The translations under genes and the position numbers were made by a program. DNA of 64,000 nt. Origin: Haberlea rhodopensis (lineage: Eukaryota; Streptophyta; Magnoliopsida; Lamiales; Gesneriaceae). Below the pieces are notes generated by a model. That model made no database searches, was not told where the DNA came from, and saw only the letters and a program-made list of their open reading frames with translations. Positions 10,312 to 21,098 of this stretch are shown here, one piece after another; the first letter of the stretch is position 1, and every line of letters starts with the position of its first letter. The stretch lies in assembly GCA_907163345.1 (NCBI GenBank), contig CAJQUN010000455.1, positions 248,001 through 312,000 on the forward strand, written 5' to 3'.

Positions 10312-10327
10312 CCAGGCTCTGATACCA
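10312..10327 (-). other. Primer binding site of the copia-type fragment
   Basis: On the minus strand this reads TGGTATCAGAGCCTGG, complementary to the 3' end of initiator-Met tRNA, two bases from the LTR end. Confidence 0.8.
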
Positions 10328-10329
10328 CT

Positions 10330-11690
10330 TGTTAGGATCGGGGTAGTGTTTAGAAGGGGGAGTTGAATAAACACTAGATTCAATTTGGTTCTTTTCTTGT
10401 TAACTGTAAACTGTTAAGTATTACAGTTGCTTCTCAATATCAGGCAAGTTAGCAGACACTGATTATAGTACGGAAGACGTCTGCTGGACTTGTGACGAAT
10501 AAAACTGAGTAGTAAATAAGCGATAAACAAATGACACAAGTATTGTTTCTGGAAGTTTGAAGCACAACGCTTCTACGTCTCCCCTTCTTCCTTTGCAGGA
10601 AGGATTCACTAGAAGACTTGGTTTACACTTTACAATATACAACCTTCTTAGGCACTCACACAACTTGGCCTAAACTCCTAGCAATCACAACTTCTTAAAT
10701 TTGATTACAAAAGATTCTATAACACTCTTTACAAAATAAACTTTTCAGCTTCGAGTGTTCTTGAGCAGCAGACTTCAATTGGAAATAATCTGTCACAGAT
10801 TCAGTTGCACTGCTTGTCTGCTCTTTGCTGAACTTTTGGAATATCAGTGAGTTGATTTTCTTGCTTGCTTTGAGGTGTTTCTCTTTGTTGAAAATCGCTC
10901 AACTAACCTCTTCATTCTTTGCTTGGACGTATTTATAGGTTTGGTTTTCCAACGGTAGCTTTTCTGTATTAGGAAGAGATTAGCTTTCCCAATTCATATT
11001 GTCTTCTTTCCTATTTTGTTAAGCAACGGCTCTTTAACTCTGACGGTAATGGTGGTGGAGATATAGCAGGGTGCGCCGCTCTGTTGTACCTTTGTCAGAG
11101 AATGTTGTACTTATTTTTGTCTCGTTGCTTAGTGCTCTTACTGGATGTTTAAACTTCTGCTGGTTTTCTTTGTTCAACTGGTCGTTCATCCTCTAGTGAC
11201 CAGTAGATGTCTTTGTTCAGTGTGAGACTATTTGGTTGATGGTTGTCCAGTAGATGTCCATCCAGTTTATGTTTATCCGTTTGATGTCTGTCCGGTTGAT
11301 GTCTGTCCAGTTGATGTCTATCCAGTTGGTAGCCATCCAGTTGATGGCTGTCCGGTTGATGTCTATCCAGTTGGTAGCCATCCAGTTGATGTCTGTCTGG
11401 TTGATGTCTATCCAGTTGGTAGCCATCCAGTTGATGTCTTGTCCGGTTGATGTCTATCCAGTTGGTAGTCATCAAGTTGATGTCTGTCACCCGGTTGGTC
11501 TTCATCACCCGGTAAGACTTCAACATCCGGTAGATGTTCATCCAGTTGGTCTTTATCACCCGGTTGGTGTCTTCACCCGGTAGGTGTTCATCCAGTTGGT
11601 CTTTATCACCCGGTTGGTGTCTTCACCCGGTAGATGTCTTCATCCAGTAGGTGTTTGTAATCACCAAAACTTAGAAATCGTTTCCCAACA
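10330..11690 (-). repeat. Copia-type LTR (1361 bp)
   Basis: On the minus strand it begins TGTTGGGAAACG right after AAAAAGGGGGAAAT (polypurine tract, 11691-11706) and ends CCCCGATCCTAACA right before the primer site. An internal minisatellite occupies 11225-11650. Having a polypurine tract on one side and a primer site on the other means it is neither a solo LTR nor half of a simple pair. Confidence 0.78.
11225..11650. repeat. Minisatellite of 15-bp GTTGATGTCTRTCCA-type units with longer variants
   Basis: Repeats of GTTGATGTCTGTCCA and GTTGGTAGCCATCCA, changing to CACCCGGTTGGT variants toward the right. Several frames stay open across it by composition. No gene is supported. Confidence 0.88.
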
Positions 11691-12251
11691 ATTTCCCCCT
11701 TTTTGGTGATGACAAAACTAGCAGTAACGATTTCATACTCGAATAATTTAAGTGGTGAATCCTGAAAAAGACTTGAATTGAAGACATAATGGAAATGAAA
11801 TTTTCATTTGTTATAAAGATAAGCAGATTACAAGTTGTAATCAAACTGGACAATTGAGAGATATTCATCTTCATTTAAGATGAATTCTTATAACTGGATT
11901 TAACCTAATACAAATCTATTTCTACAAAAAATATAGCTGATACATGACAAATTTTAAACAAACAATGTAGACCGGAGAGCTTCCATCCACCTAGTTGCGG
12001 AGAGGAAGAGCTTCGATCCAAGCTTCGATCCACCTTGTTTCACAGAGGAAGAACTTCGATCGGGGAGAGTCAAATGTATATTCATCAGGCCTCCATGGTT
12101 TATGGATTCACCTATGAAAATACTCTATCTCTGTTTTCCCCCTTTTTGTCATCAGCACCCAGATAACTCCTGATTGTAGTTCCTGACTGATGATGAGCAT
12201 CAGAGCAGGATCCAAACGCTGAAGCTTAACGGAGCTGGGTTAGATAAGTAA
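11691..12251 (-). other. 3' non-coding region of the copia-type fragment
   Basis: Contains two CCCCCTTTTT tracts (near 11696 and 12141), i.e. purine-rich on the minus strand, and duplicated short blocks (CTTCGATCCA) near 12010-12060. No open reading frame of note. Confidence 0.55.
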
Positions 12252-12336
12252 TTGTGGCATGATTATTTGGGGTGTGTGTTATTTGTTTTGGTGAAGAATG
12301 TTTAAATGGGAATTGAAGTATTTTATTGAGAAAATA

Positions 12337-12345
12337 CTATAAATA
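12337..12345 (+). promoter_or_regulatory. TATA box of element H LTR
   Basis: CTATAAATA at about LTR base 225 of an intact copy. The same site reads TATTTATAG at 17168-17176 and TATTTTATAG at 20790-20799 and 27962-27971 in the minus-strand LTRs. If used, more than 2 kb of LTR would be transcribed as leader. Confidence 0.6.
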
Positions 12346-13278
12346 TCATGTGAGGATATTTTAATGCATCGTGCTAAATACCGTGACCAAAACATAACAC
12401 ATCATACCACCCAACACCCAACCACCCCACCCCACCCAACCATGCTGATGACACAACATAAGCTGACCATACCCCCCACTTGGCACAATCAATCAACTCA
12501 TCTCCACTCCAAATCTCGCCCTTTCTCTCCCAAATAATCTCCAGCACCTGCTAAGCAAAATTGAGAGGAGCCCTTCCATTTTCATTGCTTGGAGACCTTC
12601 CAAAAATCAGAGCAAAGTAGGGTGAGAAACCATGCTCTGGTTTTGGTTTAAGTTTGGTTGAGTTCAAGTTTTTATTTGGTGTGAAAATGGCATGCTAGCT
12701 TAGGTTTCTTTAAACCTTCGATTTAAATGCTTACATGGTGTTGTTATGAAGCTTCCAGTATTTTTCCTTGAGCATGTTTCATATTTTATGTGAAGGATTT
12801 AAGCATGTAAAATATAGTGTTCAAAAATCTGGGTAGGGTGAGTGCCCTGTTTTTCTGGAAATATGGGATGGGAGAGAAGTTTGTGAAGATGTTATTATGA
12901 ATGTTAGCTAGGTTTTTGGTAAACCTTTGATTTGAGTACATACATGGTAGTTTTGTGAAGCCCTTTGCGTTTTTGTTCGAGCATATTTAATGACTTATGT
13001 GGTAGATATAGTGGCTTGAATGTATGTGTTCGAAAATCTGGGAAATGAAATATGTACCCAATTTTCAGAAGAGCTTGGATGGGTACTGATATTGTTGGGT
13101 AATTTTCATGCATGTGGGTTTTAAGTTTGGGTGTAATTTTGGCATGAATACATTCATGGTAGTACCTAGTAACTCTTAGCACATTTGTTCAAGCAAGAGG
13201 TGTGTCTTATATGCTATACTGAAGGGTATGAATATGAGTGTTCGGAAATCTAGAAAATATCGTGCACAGAGCATGTGG

Positions 13279-13403
13279 CGATCGATCGCCACAAACGGGG
13301 CGATCGATCGCCGAAGGCCAGTGGCCAAAATCAAAGGCAAGCGATCGATCGCCATGGGTCAGTGAAGTCTGGCGATCGATCGCCTCAAGGTAGCGATCGA
13401 TCG
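13279..13403. repeat. Cluster of five CGATCGATCG palindromes, G/C flanked
   Basis: Cores start at 13279, 13301, 13342, 13373 and 13394; spacings are 22, 41, 31 and 21 bp. All have G on the left; four of five have C on the right (the last has T). Confidence 0.88.
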
Positions 13404-14494
13404 TCACAGGCAGAATAATGAAAAATGATATTTTGTTGGATTTTTGATTTTGGACTATAAATTGGCATCTAATATTGTGTTGTACACTGGTGTAAAGCCT
13501 TCACAGATAGCTACACAGCGCAGGGGATAGAGTCCGGCAACACACTGTATTTTGGAAAGGTACGTAAGCGACGTACGGGCATCCCAACGGTAACATGTAT
13601 TTTATGTCTGTCTATTTGACACATGATAAATGCAAAGGGTGCATTATGAGTATGATACATGTTCTTATGCATTGTTGTTGCATATGTTTATGTTGTGGAA
13701 TAAAAGATGTGTATTCCACAAGTCACGATTGTCACTGTGATGATTTTAATTCTTAAGCTTATATGGCTGAAAATGTGGAGCAAGGCTTGCACATGGAGGC
13801 GGGGTTCACCATACTAAGCGGGGAAGAAGGTACCACTAGTATGAAGAGCGGGGAAGAAGGTACCGCTAGCGGGGAAGAATGTACCGCTTGTTATGAAATA
13901 ATGAAGCGGGGAAGAAGGTACCGCTCATTATGAAGTTAAGAAGTAAGAAGCATTAAAATACACTGACGATAAACTGACTAAGAAAGATCGAAGATTAAGA
14001 AGTAAAGTTATGTCATGACACTATTTAAGAAGCCATAATTACATATAATGCGTTTATTATGAGTTATGGTACAGGGACGACCAATATGGGCGTATTAGAA
14101 ATTCAGGAAGTATCTTATGCTTATGATTTATGCATTTATGCTTTACATTCATATTATGTTGAATATGAACTATGATATGCTCATGTGTTGGGGGTTGTCT
14201 TTGTAGGTGCTTTTGATGATGAGAACCAGGGTCGGGGTTGATACTATGAGCTGTAAGGAGTGCTACAAGATTATTAGAGCAGAATTTCTCTTTGTATAGT
14301 TTCCACAAAGTGTAGTGTAAAGCTATAAGTGTAGTACCTTTTGTTAGGAATATGTATAATTCATTTTTGAACTTTTGGTACTGTAATCTCTTAAGCTCAG
14401 GTAGTCAACACGGCCTAATACTCTGATATATATATGTTTAGTTCTCTTAATCGCACCTTATCATCTTGTTTAGATAACGGGGTCTCACATTTAG

Positions 14495-14511
14495 TGGTAT
14501 CAGAGCAGTGG
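14495..14511 (+). other. Primer binding site of element H
   Basis: TGGTATCAGAGCAGTGG, five bases after the LTR end. Complementary to initiator-Met tRNA. The leader 14490-14710 up to gag holds nothing else recognisable. Confidence 0.88.
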
Positions 14512-14710
14512 GTTAGATAACCAGGGAACGAGTAAAGGGTAGCCTTTAGAGACAAGTTGGCTAGGTATTCATTGGTGGGCATGTTGATGCATTTGATGCA
14601 TATTTTGTATGAGTTGCTATACTAACATGCTTTTGAATATGAATACTCTTGATCTAACGGCTTATATTATGAACTGCTTTTGGTAGTGTTGTTAACCCTT
14701 ATGTTACAGC

Positions 14711-15078
14711 ATGGCGGCTATTAATCCGGAGAACCTCAACGAAGAGGTAGGGGATATGGGTAGTATGAACGCCAGTATTGCTCAGACGAATCCGTTACCG
14801 CCACCTGCTGTGGGCATGGAACCCTGTGCACATACACTACTACCAGGAGAGATACGTCTGACCAGTTCTTGAGCTACCATCCACCTCAATTTGAAGGGAC
14901 TGAGACTGGGGAAGCAGCCGAGGAATGGCTTGAGAGACTAGAACAGATATTCGTATCGGCACCCTATGCATGGACTGCCTGGCTGAGGTTGGCAGAGTTC
15001 CAGTTAGCGAAGAAGTCTTCCATGTGGTGGAAGACAACAGTCATGGAGCTGAGAGCTCAGCGTATGACGGTTGATTGG
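14711..15078 (+). pseudogene. Element H gag, N-terminal part, frameshifted and interrupted
   Basis: The ATG at 14711 opens a frame matching the gag start of element I (MAAINPENLNEEVGDMG). A one-base deletion near 14862 shifts the frame, and the match continues from 14869 (PPQFEGTETGEAAEEWLERLEQ...). It stops after the MTVDW residues, where element O begins at 15079. Gag is the capsid and nucleocapsid protein that packages element RNA. The next 200 or so gag residues, up to the zinc knuckle, are missing; the reading resumes at 41538. Confidence 0.85.
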
Positions 15079-17401
15079 TGTGAGACCCCGTTATCACATC
15101 AAGTTACTAAGGTGCAATTTAGAGAACTAAACATTCATGTGAATATATCAGAGTAACGTATCGTGTTGATTAACCTGAGCTTTAGAGATTACAGTACCAA
15201 AATGTTTCAAAAGGAATAACACAATTCCTACTAAGGTACTACATTATAGTCTTACTCTACTCAGTAGAAGCTATACAAAAAATTTCTCTAACATGCTAAT
15301 CCTGTAGCCCCTTACAGCTCAGCATATCAACCCAACCCTGGTTCTCGTCCACAAAAGCACCTACAAAGACAACCCCCAACACATGAGCATAAAACAATTC
15401 ATATTCAACATAATATGAAAGTAAGGCATAAATGCACAATCCTAAACACAAGCACTTCCTGTATTTCCTGCATTTATAACACCCATTGGTTGTCCCTGTA
15501 CCATAATTCATAATAAAACACATTATATGAATGTATGGCTTCATAAATAAATGTCATGACATTTCCTCTTTTTTTTCTTGAGTCAGTCATCATCAGTTAT
15601 TTTAATGCTTTCATAATCTCAAAACAAGCGGTATCGCATACTCGCTTCTTCATACTAGCGGTATCTCTTCCTCGCTCAGTATGGTATACCTCGCCTCCAT
15701 GTGCAAGCGAGCCTCCCCCCTCCCGCTCCACATTTTCAGCGGTAAAGCGTAAGCATTAAAACCTTAACTATGATCGCCCTGACTCGTGGAATACACCTCT
15801 TTATTCCACATCACAATATGCAACAACAATGCATAATATGCAACACAATGCATAATAACATGTATCATAATCTTAATGCATCACATTGCATTCATCATGT
15901 GTCACACAGACAAACATAAGTACAGGTACCGTCGGGATGCCCGTACGTCGCTTACGTACCTTTCCAAAATGTGGTGTGTTGCAGGACTCTATCCCCTGCG
16001 CTGTGTAGCTACCTGTGAAGGCTCTACACCAGTGTACAACACAATATTAGATGTCTCATTACAATCCAATATCAAAACTTTAACAAAATATAACAATTTA
16101 TATTTTTCAACATTCTGGGTCTCTCGATCGATCGGGCCCTCTTCCCGATCGATCGAGAAGACGCCTTAAATCAAAACAAAGATTCTGCCTCGCTCGATCG
16201 ATCGAGATGAAATGTCGATCGATCGAGATGCTCTGTTCGAGAAATACCAACCCAGAATTCTCGAACACCTATATTCACACCCTTAAATCTAACATGTAAG
16301 ACATACAACATGCCAAGACCAACATGCTAGCAGTTATCACACACTACCCTGAGTGTATTCATATCAAATTTACACCTCAAACTTAAGCCCACATGCATAA
16401 ACGTCAACCATTTACATAAGTACTCAACCAACTTTTCCGGAAACAGAACAACATATTTCATTACCAGATTTTTGAGTACTTCACTTCATGATATTATATC
16501 TACCACATATAACATAAAGCATGCTCGAACAAACATGCCAAGGGCTTCACAAAACTACCATGCATATTTTCACATCAAAGGTTTACCAAAAACCTTAGCT
16601 AACGTGCATGATATCACCTCCTCAAAATCACCCCAAACCATAATTTTCCAGAAAAAAACAGGGCATATTCCTTACCCAGATTTTCGAACACTATACTTCA
16701 CATGCTTTAATCCTCTACATAAAACATGCAACATGCTCAAGGAAAAATACAGAGAGCCTTCATAATAACACCATGTAAGCATTTAAATCAAAGGTTTCAA
16801 GAAACCTAAGCTAACATGCCGTTTTCTCGCCACCTAAAAACATGTACTCAAACAAGTTTAAAATAAAAACAGAGCATGGTTTCTCACCCTACTTTGCTCC
16901 GATTTTTGAAGGCTTTCCAGGCGATGAAAAAGGACAAGCTCCTCAGAATTTTGCTTAGCTGAAGCTGGTGAAGAAATGGGAGAGAAGGCTCGAGAATTTG
17001 GATGGCTGAGAGTGGTGGAATGATTGAGCCAAGTGGTGAGTAAAGTCAGCCTGTGCAGTGTGATTGGTATGGGTTGGGGGGGGGGGGGGTGGTTGGGTGT
17101 TGGGTGGTATGATGTGTTATGTTTTGGTCCCGGTATTAGCACGATGTATTAAAATATCCTCACATGATATTTATAGTATTTTCTCAATAAAATACTTCAA
17201 TTCCCGTTAACATGCTTTACCCAAAACAAACAACACACACCCCAAATAAACAAGCCACGACCCCAAAATCTCAACATACATCACATGCACCCTGAAATGA
17301 ATCTCCCCAAAAATATTAATCCAATCCCATGAATTAACACCCAAATCATCATAATTTAACTCAAATGATTAAAATCACATAATCATTTCGGGGATATCAC
17401 A
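15079..17401 (-). repeat. 3' LTR of element O (2323 bp)
   Basis: Runs from TGTGAGACCCCG to GGGGATATCACA (minus-strand LTR), followed by the polypurine tract. Its first 215 bp are almost identical to the LTR remnant at 41324-41540 (I saw one difference), which identifies those two as the LTR pair of O. It differs visibly from the LTRs of element I. It holds a palindrome cluster, the GTACGT hairpin (15943-15959) and the AAGCG...CGCTT hairpins (15611-15750). Confidence 0.88.
16125..16225. repeat. Cluster of four CGATCGATCG palindromes, mostly T/A flanked
   Basis: Cores start at 16125, 16146, 16195 and 16216; spacings are 21, 49 and 21 bp. The flanks are mostly T and A (TCGATCGATCGA), giving 12-14 bp palindromes; the first core ends in G and the second starts with C. 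Confidence 0.88.
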
Positions 17402-17437
17402 ATACTCCCCTACTTATAAGATTTCGTCCCCGAAATC
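17402..17437 (-). promoter_or_regulatory. Polypurine tract and pre-PPT hairpin of element O
   Basis: On the minus strand, GATTTCG and CGAAATC pair around GGGA, then AAGTAGGGGAGTAT leads into the LTR. The gag-only frame ends inside the hairpin. Confidence 0.8.
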
Positions 17438-18431
17438 AAACATGCTTACCAACATGAAGTAAAACAAACATAAAAGCATGGGTGGCCCGATTGGGGCAGT
17501 TCCTAGCTAAGTGGCCCACCTTGCCACAAACATAACAGCCTCGGCAGTCACGTGACAAGTGAAATCCTCCACAGCGGTCACACCTGTCCCCTCCTGCCTT
17601 ACTCCCCTGTGTAGGTCCTCGATTGCTCTGTTTCTGACTCTGAGATTTCTTCCCGCTAAATCTGGAAGATGATGAGGCTCCACGAGTCTTGAACTGATCT
17701 CCTCGTGGTTTCAAATTATCAGCAACAGGCCTCTGTGATGGTACTGGAGGGGGTACAACATCCTTGTATGCTCCCACTGCAATTTCCGCTAACTCTGCCC
17801 GTGTCAGGGCGTCATCAAAAGAGCTAGGGTTGTTGGAGATAACCCGGTCAAATAGTTCTGGCCTGAGTCCTTTCATGAAATGCCTCATCTTTGCATGGCT
17901 GCTCACAGCAATATGGGGGACATACCTCAACAGTGAGGAATACTGCAAGGCAAAGTCTGAAACTGACATGTTTCCCTGCTTCAAGTTAGTGAATTCGTCC
18001 TCTTTGACTTGTCTAGCAGCGGCAGAAAAATACCGGTTAAGAAACCGGGTCCTGAATAAAGTCCAGTCTACTACCATGCCCTGAGCTCTCAGCTCCACCA
18101 CAGTGGTCTTCCACCACATAGAAGGCTTCTTCGCCATCTGAAATTCGGCTAACCTCAGCCATGCGGTACGTGCACAGGGCGCAGTCACAAGTATCTGCTC
18201 TATCCGTTCTAGCCACTCTTCGGCCCCTTCTCCAGATTCGGTCCCCTCAAACATGGGTGGACGGAAATTCAGAAACTGTGTCAAACTGAGCTCCCCGGGT
18301 AATAACATCTGTGCACTGGGCTCTACTCCCACAGCAGGTGGCGGTAAAGGATTCACATGAGCAACACTAGCATTCATACTGCCCATATCCCCTACCTCTT
18401 CATTGAGGTTCTCCGGGTTAATAGCCGCCAT
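17436..18431 (-). CDS. Gag-only reading frame (331 aa) of the truncated tandem copy
   Basis: Starts MAAINPENLNEEVGDMG at the ATG at 18431 and is nearly identical to residues 1-316 of the element I polyprotein (I saw one amino-acid change, L for V, in the FRTRF region). It includes the gag domain (AEEWLERIEQ...) and two zinc knuckles: a shorter CX2CX3HX4C and a standard CX2CX4HX4C. After CPNRA the frame enters foreign sequence at 17486 and adds a 15-residue tail (THAFMFVLLHVGKHV) from the 3' untranslated region of O before stopping at the polypurine tract. Protease, reverse transcriptase and integrase are absent. It could make an RNA-binding Gag; whether it is expressed is unknown. Confidence 0.8.
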   Translation of the reverse strand: MAAINPENLNEEVGDMGSMNASVAHVNPLPPPAVGVEPSAQMLLPGELSLTQFLNFRPPMFEGTESGEGAEEWLERIEQILVTAPCARTAWLRLAEFQMAKKPSMWWKTTVVELRAQGMVVDWTLFRTRFLNRYFSAAARQVKEDEFTNLKQGNMSVSDFALQYSSLLRYVPHIAVSSHAKMRHFMKGLRPELFDRVISNNPSSFDDALTRAELAEIAVGAYKDVVPPPVPSQRPVADNLKPRGDQFKTRGASSSSRFSGKKSQSQKQSNRGPTQGSKAGGDRCDRCGGFHLSRDCRGCYVCGKVGHLARNCPNRATHAFMFVLLHVGKHV

Positions 18432-18628
18432 GCTGCAACACAAGAGTTAACAACAATACCAAAAGCAGTTCATAGTATAAGCCGTTAGATAACAAGAGTA
18501 TCATATCCAAAAGCATGTTAGTATAATACTTATACAACAATATGCACCAAATGCATAACATGCCCAACAATGAATACCTAGTCAACTTGTCTCTAAAGGC
18601 TACCCTTCACTCTTCCCTGGTTATCTAA

Positions 18629-18645
18629 CCACTGCTCTGATACCA
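18629..18645 (-). other. Primer binding site of the gag-only copy
   Basis: The minus strand reads TGGTATCAGAGCAGTGG, five bases from the LTR at 18651. Its presence next to the LTR that also closes element I shows that one LTR is shared by two internal regions. Confidence 0.88.
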
Positions 18646-18650
18646 CTAAA

Positions 18651-21027
18651 TGTGAGACCCCGATATCTCAATAAACTAATAGGTGCGATTAAGAGAACTA
18701 AACATTCATATGAATAAATCAGAGTAAAGAGTCATGTTGATTTTCCTGAGCTTAAGGAATACAGTAGCAAAAGTTTCAAAAAGGGATTTCACAAATTCCT
18801 ACAAAAGGTGCTACATTATAGTCTTATTCTACCACAAGTAGAAGCTATATAAAATTTTTCTCAAATCTTGTAGCTAATCCCGTAACTCTCCTTATAGCTC
18901 AGCTTCTCAACCCCGACCCTGGTTCTCAACATCAAAAGCACCTACAAAGACAACCCCCAACACATGAGCATATCACAATTCATATTCAACATAATATGAA
19001 AATAAGGCGTAAATGCACAATCATAAAATACAATTCACTTCCTGTATTTCCATCGCATTTACAATGCCCACTGGTTGTCCCTGTACCATGATTCATAATA
19101 TAACACATTATATGAATGTATGGTTTCACAAATGAATGTCATGACATTTCCTCTTTTTCTTGAGTCAGTCATCATCGGTTATTTTAATACTTCTCCGCTT
19201 TTATAATCTCAAAACAAGCGGTATCTCATCCTCGCTTCTTTATACTAGCGGTATCTCATCCTCGCTCAGTATAGTATATACCCGCCTCCATGTGCAAGCG
19301 AGCCTCCCCCCTCCCGCTCCACATTTTTAGCGGTAAAGCGTAAGCATTAACACCTTAACCGTGATCGCCCTGACTCGTGGAATACATCTCTTTATCCCAC
19401 ATCACAATATGCAACAACAATGCATAATATGCAACAACAATGCATAATAACATGTATCAACTCAATAATGCATCACATTGCATTCATCATGTGTCATGCA
19501 GACAAAACATAAATACATGTTACCGTTGGGATGCCCGTACGTCGCTTACGTACCTTTCCAAAAAGTAGTGTGTGGTGGGACTCTATCCCCTGCGTTGTGT
19601 AGCCGTCTGTGAAGGCTCTACACCAGTGTACAACACAATATTAGATGCCAATATATGATCCAAAATCAAAAAATCCAACAAAAAACAATATTTCAAAATT
19701 TTGCTTCTGGCGATCGATCGCTACCCCTTGGCGATCGATCGCCAAACTCCACTGTCCCATGGCGATCGATCGCGCCTTTCATGGCGATCGATCGCGTGGC
19801 TTTGATTTTGGCTACTGGACCTCGGCGATCGATCGCGCCATTTGTGGCGATCGATCGCCACCTGGTCTGTGCGCGATAATTTTTCCAGCATGTTCAACAC
19901 CGATATTCACACCTTTCCTTCTAACATGTAAGACATACAACATGCCAATACCAACATGCTAGTATTTAAAACACATTACTCTGAGTGTATTTACATCAAG
20001 ATTGTACCCCAACCACAAACCCACATGCATTAAAATCACCCATGAACATCAGTACTCATTCAACATTTTCTGAAAACAGGGCATTGTCTTCCTGCCCAGA
20101 TTTTTGAGTACACACTTTCAAGCAACGAAATCTACCACATAAGTCATGCAATTTGCTCGAATAAAAATGTCAAGGGTTTCATCAAACTACCATGCATATT
20201 TTCACATCGAAGGTTCATTCAAAAACCCTTCTAACATGCATATTACCACCCCTTCAATATCACTCCCAGATCACATATTTCCAGAAAAACAGGGGAAAAT
20301 ATCTACCCAGATTTTCGAACACCATACTTTACATGCTTAAATCTACCACATAAAACATGTAATGTGCTCAAGGAAAAATACTGGAAGCTTCATAAACACA
20401 CCATAAATGAACATGAATCGAAGGTTTAACAAAACCTAACCTAACATGCCATTTTTCACACTAAACAAAGTATGAACTCAACAACAAAAACTTCAAACCC
20501 AGAAATGGTTCCTCACCCCTTTTGGCTCCGATTTTTGCAAGCTTTCCAAGCAAGAAAAATGGTGGATCTCCTCTTGTTTTCCCTTACCAGATGTTGGACG
20601 AAAAAGTTGGAGAGAATGGAGTGATTTCAGCTATGACAAGGTGGAGTGGGAGATGAGGAAAGAGGTATGGGCAAGCTGCAGCTGGCAGCAGGGTATGGGT
20701 CAAGGGGGGGTGGTTTGTGGTGGGTTTATGTGATGTGTTATGTTTTGGTCCCGGTATTTCGCACGATGTATTAAAATATCCTCACATGATATTTTATAGT
20801 ATTTTCTCATTAAAATACTTCAATTCCCATTTAAAATATACTTTACCAAAACGATTAACACACACCCCAAATTAAACATGCCACAATCCCCAAAAATCCC
20901 AACATGTAACACATGCACCCTCACATGCATCTCCCAACATTATTAATTCAACACAAGAATTAATATCATAATTTTCACAACAGTGATTAATGTTTAAATA
21001 ACACTTAATCATTTCGGGGATATCACA
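18651..21027 (-). repeat. LTR shared by element I (3' LTR) and the gag-only copy (5' LTR), 2377 bp
   Basis: Ends TGTGAGACCCCG and GGGGATATCACA. Same length as 25823-28199 and, by eye, different from it at only two bases (near 20313). It has a polypurine tract on the high-coordinate side (21028-21041) and a primer site on the low-coordinate side (18629-18645). It contains the TATA element (20790-20799), six palindromes and the GTACGT hairpin (19537-19553). Confidence 0.92.
19711..19857. repeat. Cluster of six CGATCGATCG palindromes, G/C flanked
   Basis: Cores start at 19711, 19732, 19763, 19785, 19826 and 19848; spacings are 21, 31, 22, 41 and 22 bp. All are GCGATCGATCGC. The same cluster lies at 26883-27029 in the sister LTR. 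Confidence 0.92.
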
Positions 21028-21063
21028 ATACTCCCCTACTTATAGGATTTCGCCCTCGAAATC
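21028..21063 (-). promoter_or_regulatory. Polypurine tract and pre-PPT hairpin of element I
   Basis: On the minus strand, GATTTCG and CGAAATC pair around AGGG, then AAGTAGGGGAGTAT meets the LTR at 21027. Confidence 0.85.
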
Positions 21064-21098
21064 AGCATGCACTTACCCAAAATAAAGTGAAACATAAA

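Larger units (their letters stand above)
10108..12251 (-). mobile_element. Copia-type retrotransposon fragment: partial internal, one LTR, partial internal
   Basis: On the minus strand the order is: 3' non-coding region with CCCCCTTTTT-type polypurine tracts (12251-11691), one LTR (11690-10330), a primer site, then 222 bp of 5' leader ending at the family A LTR border. No gag or pol is present. Its right end joins abruptly, at about 12251, to a family A LTR that has lost its first 140 bp or so. The TGTTRGG ends and the CCCCCTTTTTGGTGATGAC context resemble SIRE/Maximus-type copia elements; that lineage call is inference. Confidence 0.7.
12252..14489 (+). repeat. 5' LTR of family A element H, first 140 bp missing
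   Basis: Aligns with the other family A LTRs from about base 140 to the end GGGGTCTCACA at 14489, followed by a primer site. It holds the TATA box, a palindrome cluster, the GTACGT hairpin (13560-13576), AGCGG/CCGCT hairpins (13790-13945) and the GGGGGTTGTCTTTGTAG module at 14189-14206. The truncated left end abuts the copia-type fragment, so a deletion or rearrangement removed the outer border. Confidence 0.85.

Noticed and set aside
11149..11583. Open frames over the LTR minisatellite (TNWIDIN- or PVDVYPV-like)
   Set aside because: Tandem-repeat artefact; open on both strands with no conserved start.
12232..12250. GAGCTGGGTTAGATAA resembling sequence just after the family A primer site
   Set aside because: Short partial match without the TGGTATC core; too weak to call a second primer site.
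14495..14511. tRNA gene suggested by TGGTATCAGAGC
   Set aside because: Only the 3' acceptor-end complement is present; it is the primer binding site.
15074..15083. Target duplication for element O
   Set aside because: The left flank is ATTGG, but the right border was deleted at 41540, so no partner can be compared.
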